Shown one piece after another: positions 1-8,793 of a stretch of DNA of 64,000 bases. How positions within the stretch are numbered: the first letter of the stretch is position 1; every line of letters starts with the position of its first letter. A program made the translations under genes and the position numbers. Under the pieces are notes generated by a model. It saw nothing but the letters and a program-made list of their open reading frames with translations. It was not told the DNA's origin and made no database searches. This DNA comes from Niastella populi. GTDB taxonomy: Bacteria > Bacteroidota > Bacteroidia > Chitinophagales > Chitinophagaceae. The DNA is taken from NCBI RefSeq assembly GCF_002078015.1, contig NZ_LWBP01000001.1, positions 538,355-602,354 of the forward strand, in the 5' to 3' direction.

Positions 1-1
1 C

Positions 2-406
2 CCGCAGTCGTCCATCAACTGGGAGAATACTTTCGGTGGTAATGGCAACCTGCAACGTTTTGCTGCCAATCTTATCATTGCGGCGGGTATGACCGTTACC
101 GTAAAATCCGACGCTGTTTATTCTACGTTAGACCAGCAAACCATTACCTCCAGCGGTCATTCGGGGTTCTGGCCATTCTATTCCGGTTCCAGCGGCAGTT
201 CGGTAACCAATACCGCCACATTCGATCAGCAGGGGCATATGACTATCACAACCACCAGCATAGCCGGGGTACCGGTGGTACTTGGCGCCAATATACTTTC
301 TGTATCACAATTCGTAGGGCATTCCGCAGCTCCGGCAGCCGCCATGTTCTCTGCAGCGAAGAGCTTCAAAGCTGAAAAGTTAGCACTGGCTGACGAAATG
401 GCCTGA
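2..406 (+). CDS. C-terminal part of an unrecognised protein (5' end outside window)
   Basis: The reading frame is open from base 2 to a stop at 404-406, so the visible 134 codons are the end of a longer protein; the ATG at 89 is an internal codon. The visible part is rich in Ser, Thr, Gly and Ala, with alternating hydrophobic and polar residues as in a beta-rich extracellular or appendage protein. It ends in an Ala/Lys-rich helix-like tail (SFKAEKLALADEMA). There is no Cys, no membrane helix and no motif I recognise. It converges on the response regulator at 523-927, with a shared hairpin terminator between them. No function can be assigned. Confidence 0.6.
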   Translation, partial: PQSSINWENTFGGNGNLQRFAANLIIAAGMTVTVKSDAVYSTLDQQTITSSGHSGFWPFYSGSSGSSVTNTATFDQQGHMTITTTSIAGVPVVLGANILSVSQFVGHSAAPAAAMFSAAKSFKAEKLALADEMA

Positions 407-467
407 AAAGAAAACCTGAAGAAATATGAGTAACGGCTTGTTGTTCGATCAGCCTGCGGTATAAATA

Positions 468-504
468 AAAAGCCCTGAGCTCTTTTAAAGAATTCAGGGC
501 TTTT
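468..504. terminator. Bidirectional rho-independent terminator
   Basis: An 11-bp perfect stem, AAAAGCCCTGA (468-478) with TCAGGGCTTTT (494-504), encloses a 15-nt loop. The A-run and T-run on either side let it work on both strands. It sits between the convergent ends of the gene stopping at 406 and the response regulator stopping at 523. Confidence 0.85.
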
Positions 505-522
505 AAGTTTATTTCGTTTTTA

Positions 523-927
523 TCAAACACTACAATACTTCTGCATCAGCATTTTGATCATCTCTTTGAAACCTTCAAATGAATCGGGTTTGGTGATGAT
601 CTGGGTGGCGCCGATGCGGAAACACTCGTTCGATAAACGGCTGTCGTTATAGGTTGAGTAGATCACGACCGGAATATGACTGAACCGGTCGCTTTTTTTG
701 ATGAGCTCCAGCGTTTCCTTTCCATTGAGCTGGGGCATGTTCTGGTCAAGCACCACCAGGTCGGGCAGGTGAGGGGCGCCCTCCAGCGCCTGCATTATTT
801 GCACGCCGTTGTCTACCGCATCGAAATGGATATTGCTGTCTGCGATCAATGCCTTAACGATCTCGGTAAAGATCATTTTATCATCTTCATCATCTTCAGC
901 CAGCAGTATTCTTTTATGATTGATCAT
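523..927 (-). CDS. Single-domain response regulator (REC only)
   Basis: This 134-residue protein is a stand-alone receiver domain with no DNA-binding output. Seen in the sequence: the acidic pocket D12-D13 in LLAEDDEDD, phospho-acceptor D61 in LVVLDQNMP, the switch residues S91/T92, and conserved K113 in TKP. Its length is that of a REC domain alone. The ATG lies within the 3' end of the upstream hybrid kinase (4-bp ATGA overlap), so the two are translationally coupled and it is the obvious phosphate acceptor of that kinase. It is the last gene of the four-gene phytochrome operon. Regulators of this Rcp1/CheY-like kind typically act by protein contact, so the final output of the light pathway is not encoded in the operon. 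Confidence 0.93.
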   Translation of the reverse strand: MINHKRILLAEDDEDDKMIFTEIVKALIADSNIHFDAVDNGVQIMQALEGAPHLPDLVVLDQNMPQLNGKETLELIKKSDRFSHIPVVIYSTYNDSRLSNECFRIGATQIITKPDSFEGFKEMIKMLMQKYCSV

Positions 928-3900
928 TCGTTATCTGGTTTGTTGGATGATTGTACCAGCGGCAGCAGGATCGAGAAAACCGCGCCTTCGCCTTTCCGGC
1001 TGTTTGCCGTAATAAGCCCGTCATGTTTCTCCACTATCTTTTTCACGATCGACAGGCCAATGCCCGTACCCTCGAATTTATCTTTTGAATTCAGGCGCTG
1101 GAACAGGTCAAAGATACGTGTCCTGAACTGTTCATCGAAGCCGATGCCATTATCCTTTACTTCTATATGGCACCAGGCCCCGTTTTCATCGGGCGCCGCG
1201 GAAAAGGATTTCTCATTTACCCGCCATGCGGTGATGGAAATAACCGGCGCTACAGTTGCGCGGGTGAATTTGAGCGCATTGCCAATGAGGTTCTGGAACA
1301 CCTGCTGAATATGCGGTTTAATCACTTCCAGTGCGGGCATCTCCGATACCGTTATCTCTGCATTCTTTTCCCTGATAACCATTTCAAAATCTTCGCGTAC
1401 ATCCCTGATGATCTGCGCTACATCTGTTTTTTCGAAACCCGAGAAATCGCTGGAAAGCTTCGAGAAATGCAGGATATTGTTCACCAGGGCTTTCATGCGC
1501 ATGGCAGATTGCATGATCTTCCCAAGGTACACCACGGTGTCGGCAGGCAGATCGTTTTCATGCCGGTCTTTCACCATTTTGGTAAGCATATGGATCTTGC
1601 GCAGCGGTTCCTGCAGGTCGTGGCTGGCCACCGAAGCAAATAATTGCAGATCGTGATTGCTCGATTCCAGTTCGAGGTTCATTGTCTGTAGCTGTTCGGT
1701 ACGCTGTTTCACTTTTTCTTCCAGCTCTTCGTTCATGCGTTTTATCTTCTGTTCTGCTTTGCGCAGGGCGGTAAGGTCGAGCATGGAGCCCAGCATGCGG
1801 TAAGGTACGCCGAATTCATTGTGCAGAATGTAACCCCTGTCGAGCACATTGGCATAATCGCCATCTGCTTTCAGAAAGCGGTATTCCTGGCTCCACTGGT
1901 TGCAGTTATCGTGAATGGCGGTATGCACGCTGTTTTTTACAGCCTGCCGGTCACTGGGATGCACATGTTGCAGCCACTCTTTACGCGTCATTATGGTTTC
2001 TTCATAACCGAATGTTTTGCGGAAGGCATCGCTCCACCATACCTTGTCCACGGTAAGGTCCCAATCCCACAGCGCATCGTTGGTGGCGCGGGCTACCAGC
2101 CTGAAGCGTTCTTCACTGAACGAGAGCTCGCGGGTGCGATCTTTTACTTTATCTTCCAGCTCTTTATTGAGTTTGCGAAGATTTTCCTTCACTTCGTTCA
2201 GTTCGCTGTAGTTCCTGCGGATCTTGTGAACCGCTTTCTTTTTATCGGTAATGTCGGTAAACGTTACCACAAGCCCTTCAGGCATTTTAGCTGCCGTCAG
2301 TTCAAACCACATATCCATGTCGTCCAGCATGAGGTCGCGGTGCAGTTGGGTGTCATCCAGCGCAACCGATAAATAATCCCCAAAAAGTTCGGGGGTGCTG
2401 ATGACAGGCGCGGCGCTGCGCAGGCTTTTGCCCGTGAGCGGCCCGTCGCCGGCGCCAAACCATTGCTGCGCTTTTTCGTTTGCCGCATCTATCACAAAAT
2501 CAATGGTCTTTCCGCGAACGTCTGTAACGGTATGCAACGCAAAAATGGCGCTGGTAGTGGCATTGAATACGCTGCGAATGATATTGTTCAGGTTGGTAAT
2601 GGTAGTGATGTCAACGAAGGTGATGATGATGCCGGCGTATTTTTTCTCGCGGGTGATATAGGGCATAATACGAAGCAGGAAATTCTTTCCCTGCTGCAGG
2701 GTCACCTCTTTTTCCACTACCGTACGGTTGCGTTCTACATTCCTGATATCATCGAGCAACTGGTTGTATTTGAAATTATTCGAAATATCGGAGAACGGCC
2801 GGCCCAGGTCAGAGTCGATCAGGTTGATGATCTCTGTTGACGCCGGATTGAACTTTCGAATGTTCAGGTTCGTATCGAGGAAGATCTGTGCAATGTTTGT
2901 ACTGCGGAAATAGTTGTTCAGGTCGTCGTTGAGTTCTACCAGTTCCTTTATCTTAAGCTGGTGCTCGGTGTTCAGCGTATACAGTTCTTCGTTCAGCGAT
3001 TGCAGTTCTTCATTGGAGCTTTGCAATTCCTCGTTCGAAGAAAGCAGTTCTTCGTTCGAGCTTTGCAGTTCTTCGTTGGCGGTTTCGAGGTCTTCTACCG
3101 CGAGCTGCAGGCTGTTTTTGGTTTCGGCCAGTTCCGCTTCAAGGTTGCGCACATAATCATAGTCGGTTTCCTGATCAGGCGATTCGGGAAGGCGTTCGGT
3201 TTGTATAACGGCCCTGTGAAACATTACCAGCGTGTAATCGTGGCCGGTTGCGGTTACCGAAGGCTTCACCAAAACGTTCACGGCGCGGGTATTGTCGCCT
3301 TTTCCAAACACCACATAGTTGAGGTGTACAGGTTTATTGTTCTTCCATGCCTTGCGTACTTCCCGGTTCACGACAATGGAAAGGTCCTGTGGCAGCATTC
3401 GCACCAGGTTCAGGTTGAGCATTTTTTTAGGCAGGGAAAGCAGGTTCTCGTAATTGCCCATGGTTTCATGGATCTCGAAGTTGCGGTCGACATAAAAGGC
3501 AATGAAACCGAGGTCTTCGAGCAGGGCCGTGCGCATCTCTTTCCAGAGGTCTTTCTGCCCTTTGGTGCCCACATCTACATGGCTGGAATGGCTGTCGCGC
3601 GGCATTCTTACGGGCGTGAAATTATCGCTGAAGCTTACCCGCTGTTTTACGTCGGCCAGTTTTTTGAAGATCTTCCACTTCATGCTTACCTGCTGCATGG
3701 AGCTGCTTTTGCTGAACGGCGGGTTTTCGCTGGGGCCAAGGAAAAGAAACCCGTCTTTGTTCAGTGAAAATTGCAGCATGGCGTAGATCCTGTCCTGCAG
3801 CACGCTGTTCATATAAATAAGCATGTTGCGGCAGGTAACCAGGTCGTTCTTGATAAAGGGCGGGTCCTTGGTGATATCGTGGCGCGCGAAAACGATCTGT

Positions 3901-5057
3901 TTGCGCAGCCGTTGTATAATGAGCCAGCCCTTCGACTTCTTTACGAAATATTTTTCAAGCAGGTCTTTGGGTACATCGTTTTCGATAGTAAAAGGGTAGA
4001 GGCCGTTTGAAGCGATATCGAGATTGGCCGCATCGATGTCGGAAGCAAATATCTTTATATCGATCTCTTTGCCGGTTTGCTCAAGCACCTGGTCAATGGC
4101 AATGGCAATAGAGTAGGCTTCTTCACCGGTGCTGCAGGCAGAAACCCAAACTTTCAGCTGCTCGCCGCTTTCTTTGGAGGCGAGCAGTTCGGGCAGCACT
4201 TTTTCAGAAAGCACTTTATAAGCATCCGTATCGCGGAAGAACCTGGTAACGCTGATGAGGAAATCATGCGCCATTTCCCTGCATTCTTCGGGACTGCTTT
4301 GCAGCAGTTTCAAAAAATCTTCCGGTTCTTCAATGCTGTGCTGCATCATTCTCTTATTGATGCGCCGCAGAATGGTAGGCGTTTTATAATAATGGAAATC
4401 GTGCCCCGCGTTCTTGTTGATCAGTTCGAAGATCTGCAGCAGGGTTTTTTCATCGGGCTCTTTGGCCCTGATATGTTGTTCGGTTTGGAAAATTTCTTTT
4501 ACGATCGCTTCGGCGATGCCGGAAGGTGTGTCTACCACATCGGCATAACCGGAAGCCAGGGCGCTGTTGGGCATGCCGTCGAATTTGGCCGATGAAGGGT
4601 CCTGCACCATTACACAACCGCCATTCTCTTTTATGGCGGCAATGCCCCGGGTGCCGTCTGTACCGGTTCCGGAAAGTATTACGGCGATCGCTTTTTCTTT
4701 TTTCTCAACAGCCAGCGAATGAAGGAATACGTCTATGGCGTTGTTGGGGCCTTTTTCAATGACTTTATCGCTTAACATCAGTTTCCCCTTCACCATACGG
4801 ATCTGTTTGTTGTTGGGGATCACATATACACAGTTTTCCGTCACCGGCATATTATGGGCCGCTTCCAGCACTTTCATGTGGGTTCTTCTGCCCACGAGAT
4901 CAACCAGCAGGCTTTTGTAATCGGGCGAAAGATGCTGGATCACTACAAACGACATATTGCCTGTCTGCGGCATATGGTCAAAGAATTCCTGGATAGCTTC
5001 CAGGCCGCCTGCAGAAGCCCCTACGGTTATCACATAATGTTTACGGGTTGCTTTCAT
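924..5057 (-). CDS. CheB-CheR-PAS hybrid sensor histidine kinase
   Basis: This 1377-residue multidomain signalling protein starts with a CheB-type methylesterase domain (about 1-190) with the full catalytic triad S15 (GASAGG), H42 (QHL) and D133 (SGTGTDG). A CheR methyltransferase domain follows (about 205-460; SAM-binding ACSTGEEAYS). Next come a PAS-like region, a long coiled coil with heptad repeats (about 660-720), PAS-type segments to about 1110, a HisKA domain with H-box SHDLQEPLRKI, and a HATPase domain with N box (NLIGNALKF), G1 (DNGIGFD) and G2 (GTGIGLS). It lacks the N-terminal receiver of classical CheB. There are no transmembrane helices, so it is cytosolic. It starts 4 bp after the phytochrome stop and overlaps the response regulator by 4 bp. 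The family is known, but its real substrates are unclear; here it is plausibly the kinase partner of the phytochrome (inference). Confidence 0.93.
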   Translation of the reverse strand: MKATRKHYVITVGASAGGLEAIQEFFDHMPQTGNMSFVVIQHLSPDYKSLLVDLVGRRTHMKVLEAAHNMPVTENCVYVIPNNKQIRMVKGKLMLSDKVIEKGPNNAIDVFLHSLAVEKKEKAIAVILSGTGTDGTRGIAAIKENGGCVMVQDPSSAKFDGMPNSALASGYADVVDTPSGIAEAIVKEIFQTEQHIRAKEPDEKTLLQIFELINKNAGHDFHYYKTPTILRRINKRMMQHSIEEPEDFLKLLQSSPEECREMAHDFLISVTRFFRDTDAYKVLSEKVLPELLASKESGEQLKVWVSACSTGEEAYSIAIAIDQVLEQTGKEIDIKIFASDIDAANLDIASNGLYPFTIENDVPKDLLEKYFVKKSKGWLIIQRLRKQIVFARHDITKDPPFIKNDLVTCRNMLIYMNSVLQDRIYAMLQFSLNKDGFLFLGPSENPPFSKSSSMQQVSMKWKIFKKLADVKQRVSFSDNFTPVRMPRDSHSSHVDVGTKGQKDLWKEMRTALLEDLGFIAFYVDRNFEIHETMGNYENLLSLPKKMLNLNLVRMLPQDLSIVVNREVRKAWKNNKPVHLNYVVFGKGDNTRAVNVLVKPSVTATGHDYTLVMFHRAVIQTERLPESPDQETDYDYVRNLEAELAETKNSLQLAVEDLETANEELQSSNEELLSSNEELQSSNEELQSLNEELYTLNTEHQLKIKELVELNDDLNNYFRSTNIAQIFLDTNLNIRKFNPASTEIINLIDSDLGRPFSDISNNFKYNQLLDDIRNVERNRTVVEKEVTLQQGKNFLLRIMPYITREKKYAGIIITFVDITTITNLNNIIRSVFNATTSAIFALHTVTDVRGKTIDFVIDAANEKAQQWFGAGDGPLTGKSLRSAAPVISTPELFGDYLSVALDDTQLHRDLMLDDMDMWFELTAAKMPEGLVVTFTDITDKKKAVHKIRRNYSELNEVKENLRKLNKELEDKVKDRTRELSFSEERFRLVARATNDALWDWDLTVDKVWWSDAFRKTFGYEETIMTRKEWLQHVHPSDRQAVKNSVHTAIHDNCNQWSQEYRFLKADGDYANVLDRGYILHNEFGVPYRMLGSMLDLTALRKAEQKIKRMNEELEEKVKQRTEQLQTMNLELESSNHDLQLFASVASHDLQEPLRKIHMLTKMVKDRHENDLPADTVVYLGKIMQSAMRMKALVNNILHFSKLSSDFSGFEKTDVAQIIRDVREDFEMVIREKNAEITVSEMPALEVIKPHIQQVFQNLIGNALKFTRATVAPVISITAWRVNEKSFSAAPDENGAWCHIEVKDNGIGFDEQFRTRIFDLFQRLNSKDKFEGTGIGLSIVKKIVEKHDGLITANSRKGEGAVFSILLPLVQSSNKPDNE
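2982..3083 (-). repeat. 21-bp tandem repeats coding for a coiled-coil heptad
   Basis: Five copies with exactly 21-bp spacing start at 2982, 3003, 3024, 3045 and 3066. Each encodes a NEELxSS heptad in the coiled-coil linker between the CheR part and the PAS/kinase part of the hybrid kinase. Perfect codon phase shows a protein-level repeat rather than a mobile or regulatory element. Confidence 0.85.
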
Positions 5058-5061
5058 TTCA

Positions 5062-6576
5062 TTATGCCAGTGGTTCGGGATTTATCAATTCATACATGAA
5101 GCTGCGCAGGTTATCCGCAGCCATTGTTTCTTCCTGCAGCCAGGGTTTCGAAAATCCTTTCACATGTTCCTGCCACAGTTTAAAAGAGTGGCGCGGGTGG
5201 TAGATGCGCGGATCATTGTCGAAAAATATGCGTTCTTCCGGGTTGCCGCCCCAGCTGGTAGTGCGAATGAATTCTTTGCGGAACAGGATGACGTATTCAT
5301 CCTGCGCCGCCTGGATCGGGATCACGAGGATACCGCTGGCGATTTCCTGGTATTCCGACGCAATATCATAGATGCCCGACAGCGAGTCGGTGTACCAAAC
5401 CTTACGCAGTTGTTTCAGGTGAAGCCAAAGCATCAGGTCTTCCAACTGGGAGGCATCGGGCACATCGCCGGCCGACCAGGTTTTATTCTTATAAGTAATT
5501 ATCACGCCCTGGGCGCCGAACAGGTCCATTACACCCGGTTGCTCCTTCAGCAGGCTTTTAATGAGGTCTTTACTTTGGTAAATGTTCTCGATAAGCTGTG
5601 TGTAAAGGCTGTTGATGCGCGCGCTGAGGTCGAGGAACTTCTGGTGGTGCAGCAGGTTGATTCGTGCTGAAATAACGGTCGACAACAATTCCAGCACCGT
5701 GCAAAGCTGGCTGTCGATGCGTCTTGCCGTTTTATGATGACAGGCAATGAGGCCCCACAAATTGCCGTCTTTCAAAAGCCTTACCGACATGGAGGCCATA
5801 ACGTTCATGTTCCTGAGGTATTCCACATGCACCGCCGCCACCCCGCGGAGATTGCATTCCGACATGTCGAGGAAAGAATTGGTAATGGGATTGATCACGG
5901 GGTACAACTTCACCGGTTTGAATTCCCTGTTGGGGATGAACCGGTAAGGGTTCTTCTGGTACATGTCGCGTGCGGGTTTGGGAATATCCGATGCCGGGAA
6001 CGTGAAGCCGAGATACGATTCCATATCCGGTTCCATTGCTTCCGCCAGCACGTTGCCGTTCCAGTCGCGGTCGAATGCATAGATCATTATTTTATCAAAA
6101 CCGCTGATCGCTTTCAGTTCTACGGCGGCGATGTTACATACTTCCTGAATATCGGGCGCCGTTTCAATTTTGCTGATAGAATTTCGGAGCGACTGGTACA
6201 GGGCGGTGAAAGATGCTTCGGTGCCTTCTGCCGGCTGGTTCTCCATTTCCACTATCACCATCTGGTCGTATACATGCAACATGGTATAATAGTGTTGCCC
6301 GTTCAATTCCCACTGTGTGGTGTATTTGCCGTTTCCTTTTTCAAGGTGTTCGTGCAATACCCCGAGGGCAGATGTGCCGATGACATCCTGTATGTGTTTC
6401 CCCACCAGGTTCCTGAATGGGGTTTGAAACATGGCGGCAGCGTTTTCGCCAAGCTGTTCAATGTTGAGTGTTTGCCGGTCGAGCACAAGCAGGATCCCGT
6501 ACTCCTGTATCGTATTGATGATGTGAATGGGTATATTTCCGCAAAATTCCGAGTCGTATTTAGAAAACTGGCTCAT
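5062..6576 (-). CDS. Bacteriophytochrome photosensory core (PAS-GAF-PHY) without a kinase domain
   Basis: This 504-residue protein is the complete photosensory module of a red/far-red receptor and nothing else. Seen: C12 in the N-terminal FCGNIPIHI segment, matching the biliverdin-binding Cys of bacteriophytochromes; a PAS domain (about 15-115); a GAF domain (about 130-310) with ASDIP (D197), H250 in the HVEYLRNMNV motif and the CHH pair at 279-281; and a PHY domain (about 320-500) with tongue motifs WGG (442-444) and PRHSF (461-465). It ends straight after PHY, where typical bacteriophytochromes continue into HisKA/HATPase. The start overlaps the heme oxygenase gene by 17 bp and the stop is 4 bp before the hybrid kinase, so signalling in trans to that kinase is likely (inference). 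Confidence 0.93.
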   Translation of the reverse strand: MSQFSKYDSEFCGNIPIHIINTIQEYGILLVLDRQTLNIEQLGENAAAMFQTPFRNLVGKHIQDVIGTSALGVLHEHLEKGNGKYTTQWELNGQHYYTMLHVYDQMVIVEMENQPAEGTEASFTALYQSLRNSISKIETAPDIQEVCNIAAVELKAISGFDKIMIYAFDRDWNGNVLAEAMEPDMESYLGFTFPASDIPKPARDMYQKNPYRFIPNREFKPVKLYPVINPITNSFLDMSECNLRGVAAVHVEYLRNMNVMASMSVRLLKDGNLWGLIACHHKTARRIDSQLCTVLELLSTVISARINLLHHQKFLDLSARINSLYTQLIENIYQSKDLIKSLLKEQPGVMDLFGAQGVIITYKNKTWSAGDVPDASQLEDLMLWLHLKQLRKVWYTDSLSGIYDIASEYQEIASGILVIPIQAAQDEYVILFRKEFIRTTSWGGNPEERIFFDNDPRIYHPRHSFKLWQEHVKGFSKPWLQEETMAADNLRSFMYELINPEPLA

Positions 6577-7171
6577 ACTTGTCGATCCATACTTTGAATT
6601 TTAAAAAAGTTTGCCTGGCTGTTTCGGCTGTTGCTTCCTGATCTTCTTTTCGGGTAAGTGCAAGCAGATAAGTGCGGAATTTCTTCCACATTTCGAGCGC
6701 TTGTTCCCCATAACAATTGAAAAAGGAAAATCCTTTTCCTGCAGGAAGATCCGGCAACTGCGACCTGATCATGTTCGCGGTGATCACTCCACCCAGTGTC
6801 GATCCTTCCAGCACGTAAGCTGCGCCCAGTGCGCGTGCATAGCTGTCGATCACCGGTGTTTTCACCTGTACCGGTTGCCATTGGCTGTCACCGCCAAGGT
6901 CCCTGATATCCTGTAAAAGCGCATTGGCTTTTCGCCGTTGTTCAATATCGGGGATACGCTCATTTTTCAAATATTGTTCCATTTCAGTTTCGAGGGAATG
7001 GTAGTACCCATGGAACATCCTGAGAAGGTGTATGTATTGTTGCCGGTTGCGAATTCTTTTAATGATGCCTGCCAGCTTTTTTTCGAGGTCGGCGTGTTCT
7101 GTCTTTGTGTGCAATTTTATAAATTCCGGAAATGTGAGGTCTTCCACTGCTGCAATTTTTTTGCGGCACAA
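6560..7171 (-). CDS. bphO: Biliverdin-producing heme oxygenase, BphO type
   Basis: This protein of about 203 residues opens heme to biliverdin, the chromophore of the adjacent phytochrome. Seen: the N-terminal helix TKTEHADLEKKL with H26 in the position of the proximal heme ligand, and YVLEGSTLGG, the distal-helix signature of bacterial heme oxygenases. No ATG is available at the 5' end. The longest frame begins with TTG at 7171, and a GTG at 7147 is an alternative that would remove eight residues, so the start is uncertain. It is the first gene of the operon and overlaps the phytochrome start by 17 bp, which fits co-production of apoprotein and chromophore. Confidence 0.9.
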   Translation of the reverse strand: MCRKKIAAVEDLTFPEFIKLHTKTEHADLEKKLAGIIKRIRNRQQYIHLLRMFHGYYHSLETEMEQYLKNERIPDIEQRRKANALLQDIRDLGGDSQWQPVQVKTPVIDSYARALGAAYVLEGSTLGGVITANMIRSQLPDLPAGKGFSFFNCYGEQALEMWKKFRTYLLALTRKEDQEATAETARQTFLKFKVWIDKYEPVF

Positions 7172-7360
7172 GATAGGGCGAACACCGCATTTTGTATTAT
7201 GTTGCGATATATATAGAAAATAATTATGCCGTGGCTACGTGGAGGAGGATTGATCATTACGACAAAAGCGCGGGGTGAGGCTGGTTGTGAATAGGAGCGG
7301 AAACAGGATATGAGCAGCATGCAGTATGATGAACCATTTTAACATGCCCATACCTGTAAG

Positions 7361-8563
7361 TTATAAAAAGATCGAACGCAGTTCCCGGCAAACCTGTTCT
7401 ATCTCTTCTTCGGTATTGTAATAATGTACAGATGCGCGAACGATGCCATCGAGCCCTTTGCGGTTCATGTAATATAGTGTCGATTTGGCCAGGCCAATAT
7501 GTACATTGATATTTTTCGCCGCCAGCTTTGTCCTTACTTCTGTTGCCGGAATACCGGTTACCGAAAAAGTAACGATGCCGCACAATTCATCGCCCTGGTC
7601 GTGTACGGTAATACCATCGAGTTCACCGAGTCGGTTCCTGAATAAAGAGGCTACATGCCGAACCCGTTGCCATATGCGGTCTATACCTATGTTCAATGCA
7701 TACTCCACCGCTTTCTGTAAGCCCAGCACAACAGCAGGATTCTTTTCATACCATTCAAAACGCCGTGCATCGGGCCGCACCGTAAAGTTTTGGGTATCTA
7801 TACTGGTAACCGTACGGCCATCGAAGCACATCAGTTTCAGTTTATCCTGCATCGCTTTTCGAACATACAAAAAGCCTGACCCGCGCGGCCCGCGCAGATA
7901 CTTGCGCCCGGTTACTGCCAGCATATCGCAGCCAATGGCAGCTACATTCAGGGGAATTTGTCCGGCCGACTGGCAGGCATCCAATAAATAAACAATATTG
8001 TGTTTACGGGCCACTTTGCCAATGGCTGCCACAGGTAATACATTGCCCGCGGTACTGGGAATATGGGTTGCAGCTATCAGTTTGGTACGGGGTGTGATGG
8101 CCGCTTCCAATGCATCGGTTTGAAAATTGCCTGCCGCATCATTGGAAATCATTTTAATGACGATGCCATATAACTTTTGCGCATTCAGCAATCCCAGCAT
8201 ATTGGAAATATATTCCATTTCGGTAGTGATCACCTCGTCGCCCGGTTGAAACGGGAGCCCGTTAAAAGCAATATCCCAGGCAGCGCTGGCATTTTCGGTG
8301 AGGGCGATTTCATCGGGGTTCGAATTGATCAGTTGAGCGATCAGCGTATGCGTATGATCGAGCCGGTTGCGGTGCCGGGCTTCCATTTCATAACCGCCAT
8401 ACAACGCTTCCTCACGCAGAAAATCGACCATCGTTCTCACTACAACGTCAGGCGGCAGGGAGGCGCCTGCATTGTTAAAGTGAATGCGTTCAGCGGTGCC
8501 GGCGGTTTCGGCACGGAAAGCACTGATCTCCGCTTCATTGAAAGGTTGTATTTCCATAAACAT
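7361..8563 (-). CDS. Class V aminotransferase, cysteine-desulfurase-like (PLP enzyme)
   Basis: This PLP-dependent enzyme of fold type I has about 400 residues. Seen: an N-terminal FNNAGASLPP segment typical of class V, TEMEYISNML in the substrate region, LLDACQSAGQIPL holding the Asp that contacts the PLP ring nitrogen, and the Schiff-base Lys in TGRKYLRGPRGSGFLY. The glycine-rich RGPRG loop and C-terminal ASVHYYNTEEEI match SufS/isopenicillin-epimerase relatives, but the substrate cannot be decided. The longer frame begins at a TTG (8587). ATGs at 8563 and 8557 are better starts and I use 8563. It lies behind the heme oxygenase gene on the same strand, separated by 189 bp, and is probably an independent unit. 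Confidence 0.85.
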   Translation of the reverse strand: MFMEIQPFNEAEISAFRAETAGTAERIHFNNAGASLPPDVVVRTMVDFLREEALYGGYEMEARHRNRLDHTHTLIAQLINSNPDEIALTENASAAWDIAFNGLPFQPGDEVITTEMEYISNMLGLLNAQKLYGIVIKMISNDAAGNFQTDALEAAITPRTKLIAATHIPSTAGNVLPVAAIGKVARKHNIVYLLDACQSAGQIPLNVAAIGCDMLAVTGRKYLRGPRGSGFLYVRKAMQDKLKLMCFDGRTVTSIDTQNFTVRPDARRFEWYEKNPAVVLGLQKAVEYALNIGIDRIWQRVRHVASLFRNRLGELDGITVHDQGDELCGIVTFSVTGIPATEVRTKLAAKNINVHIGLAKSTLYYMNRKGLDGIVRASVHYYNTEEEIEQVCRELRSIFL

Positions 8564-8793
8564 TCCGTATGCATGAAGCACATACAATGCAAAACAACGG
8601 GATTTGACAACATGGGAACAGAGGCAGATCGGTGAATTCCGGGTGGATCAGATCACTTCCTGATTGTGTGCCGCCGGTGACATAAAGGGTTGCGGTAATT
8701 TAATTATTGATAAGTTCTAACGGGCACAGGAATATCTCTTCCTGAAACATAAATTGATCGATAAAATGTATCTTCATTCAAAGCTGATAAAAA

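Noticed and set aside
2982..3083. Regular 21-bp repeats considered as a CRISPR-like or regulatory array
   Set aside because: There are no spacers; the copies are contiguous, in frame, and encode coiled-coil heptads.
2961..3767. 268-codon plus-strand ORF opposite the hybrid kinase
   Set aside because: It lies entirely antisense to a gene with unmistakable domains and heptad repeats; its length comes from codon bias of the opposite strand.
5734..6597. 287-codon plus-strand ORF opposite the phytochrome gene
   Set aside because: Antisense shadow; the minus-strand frame contains the full set of phytochrome motifs.
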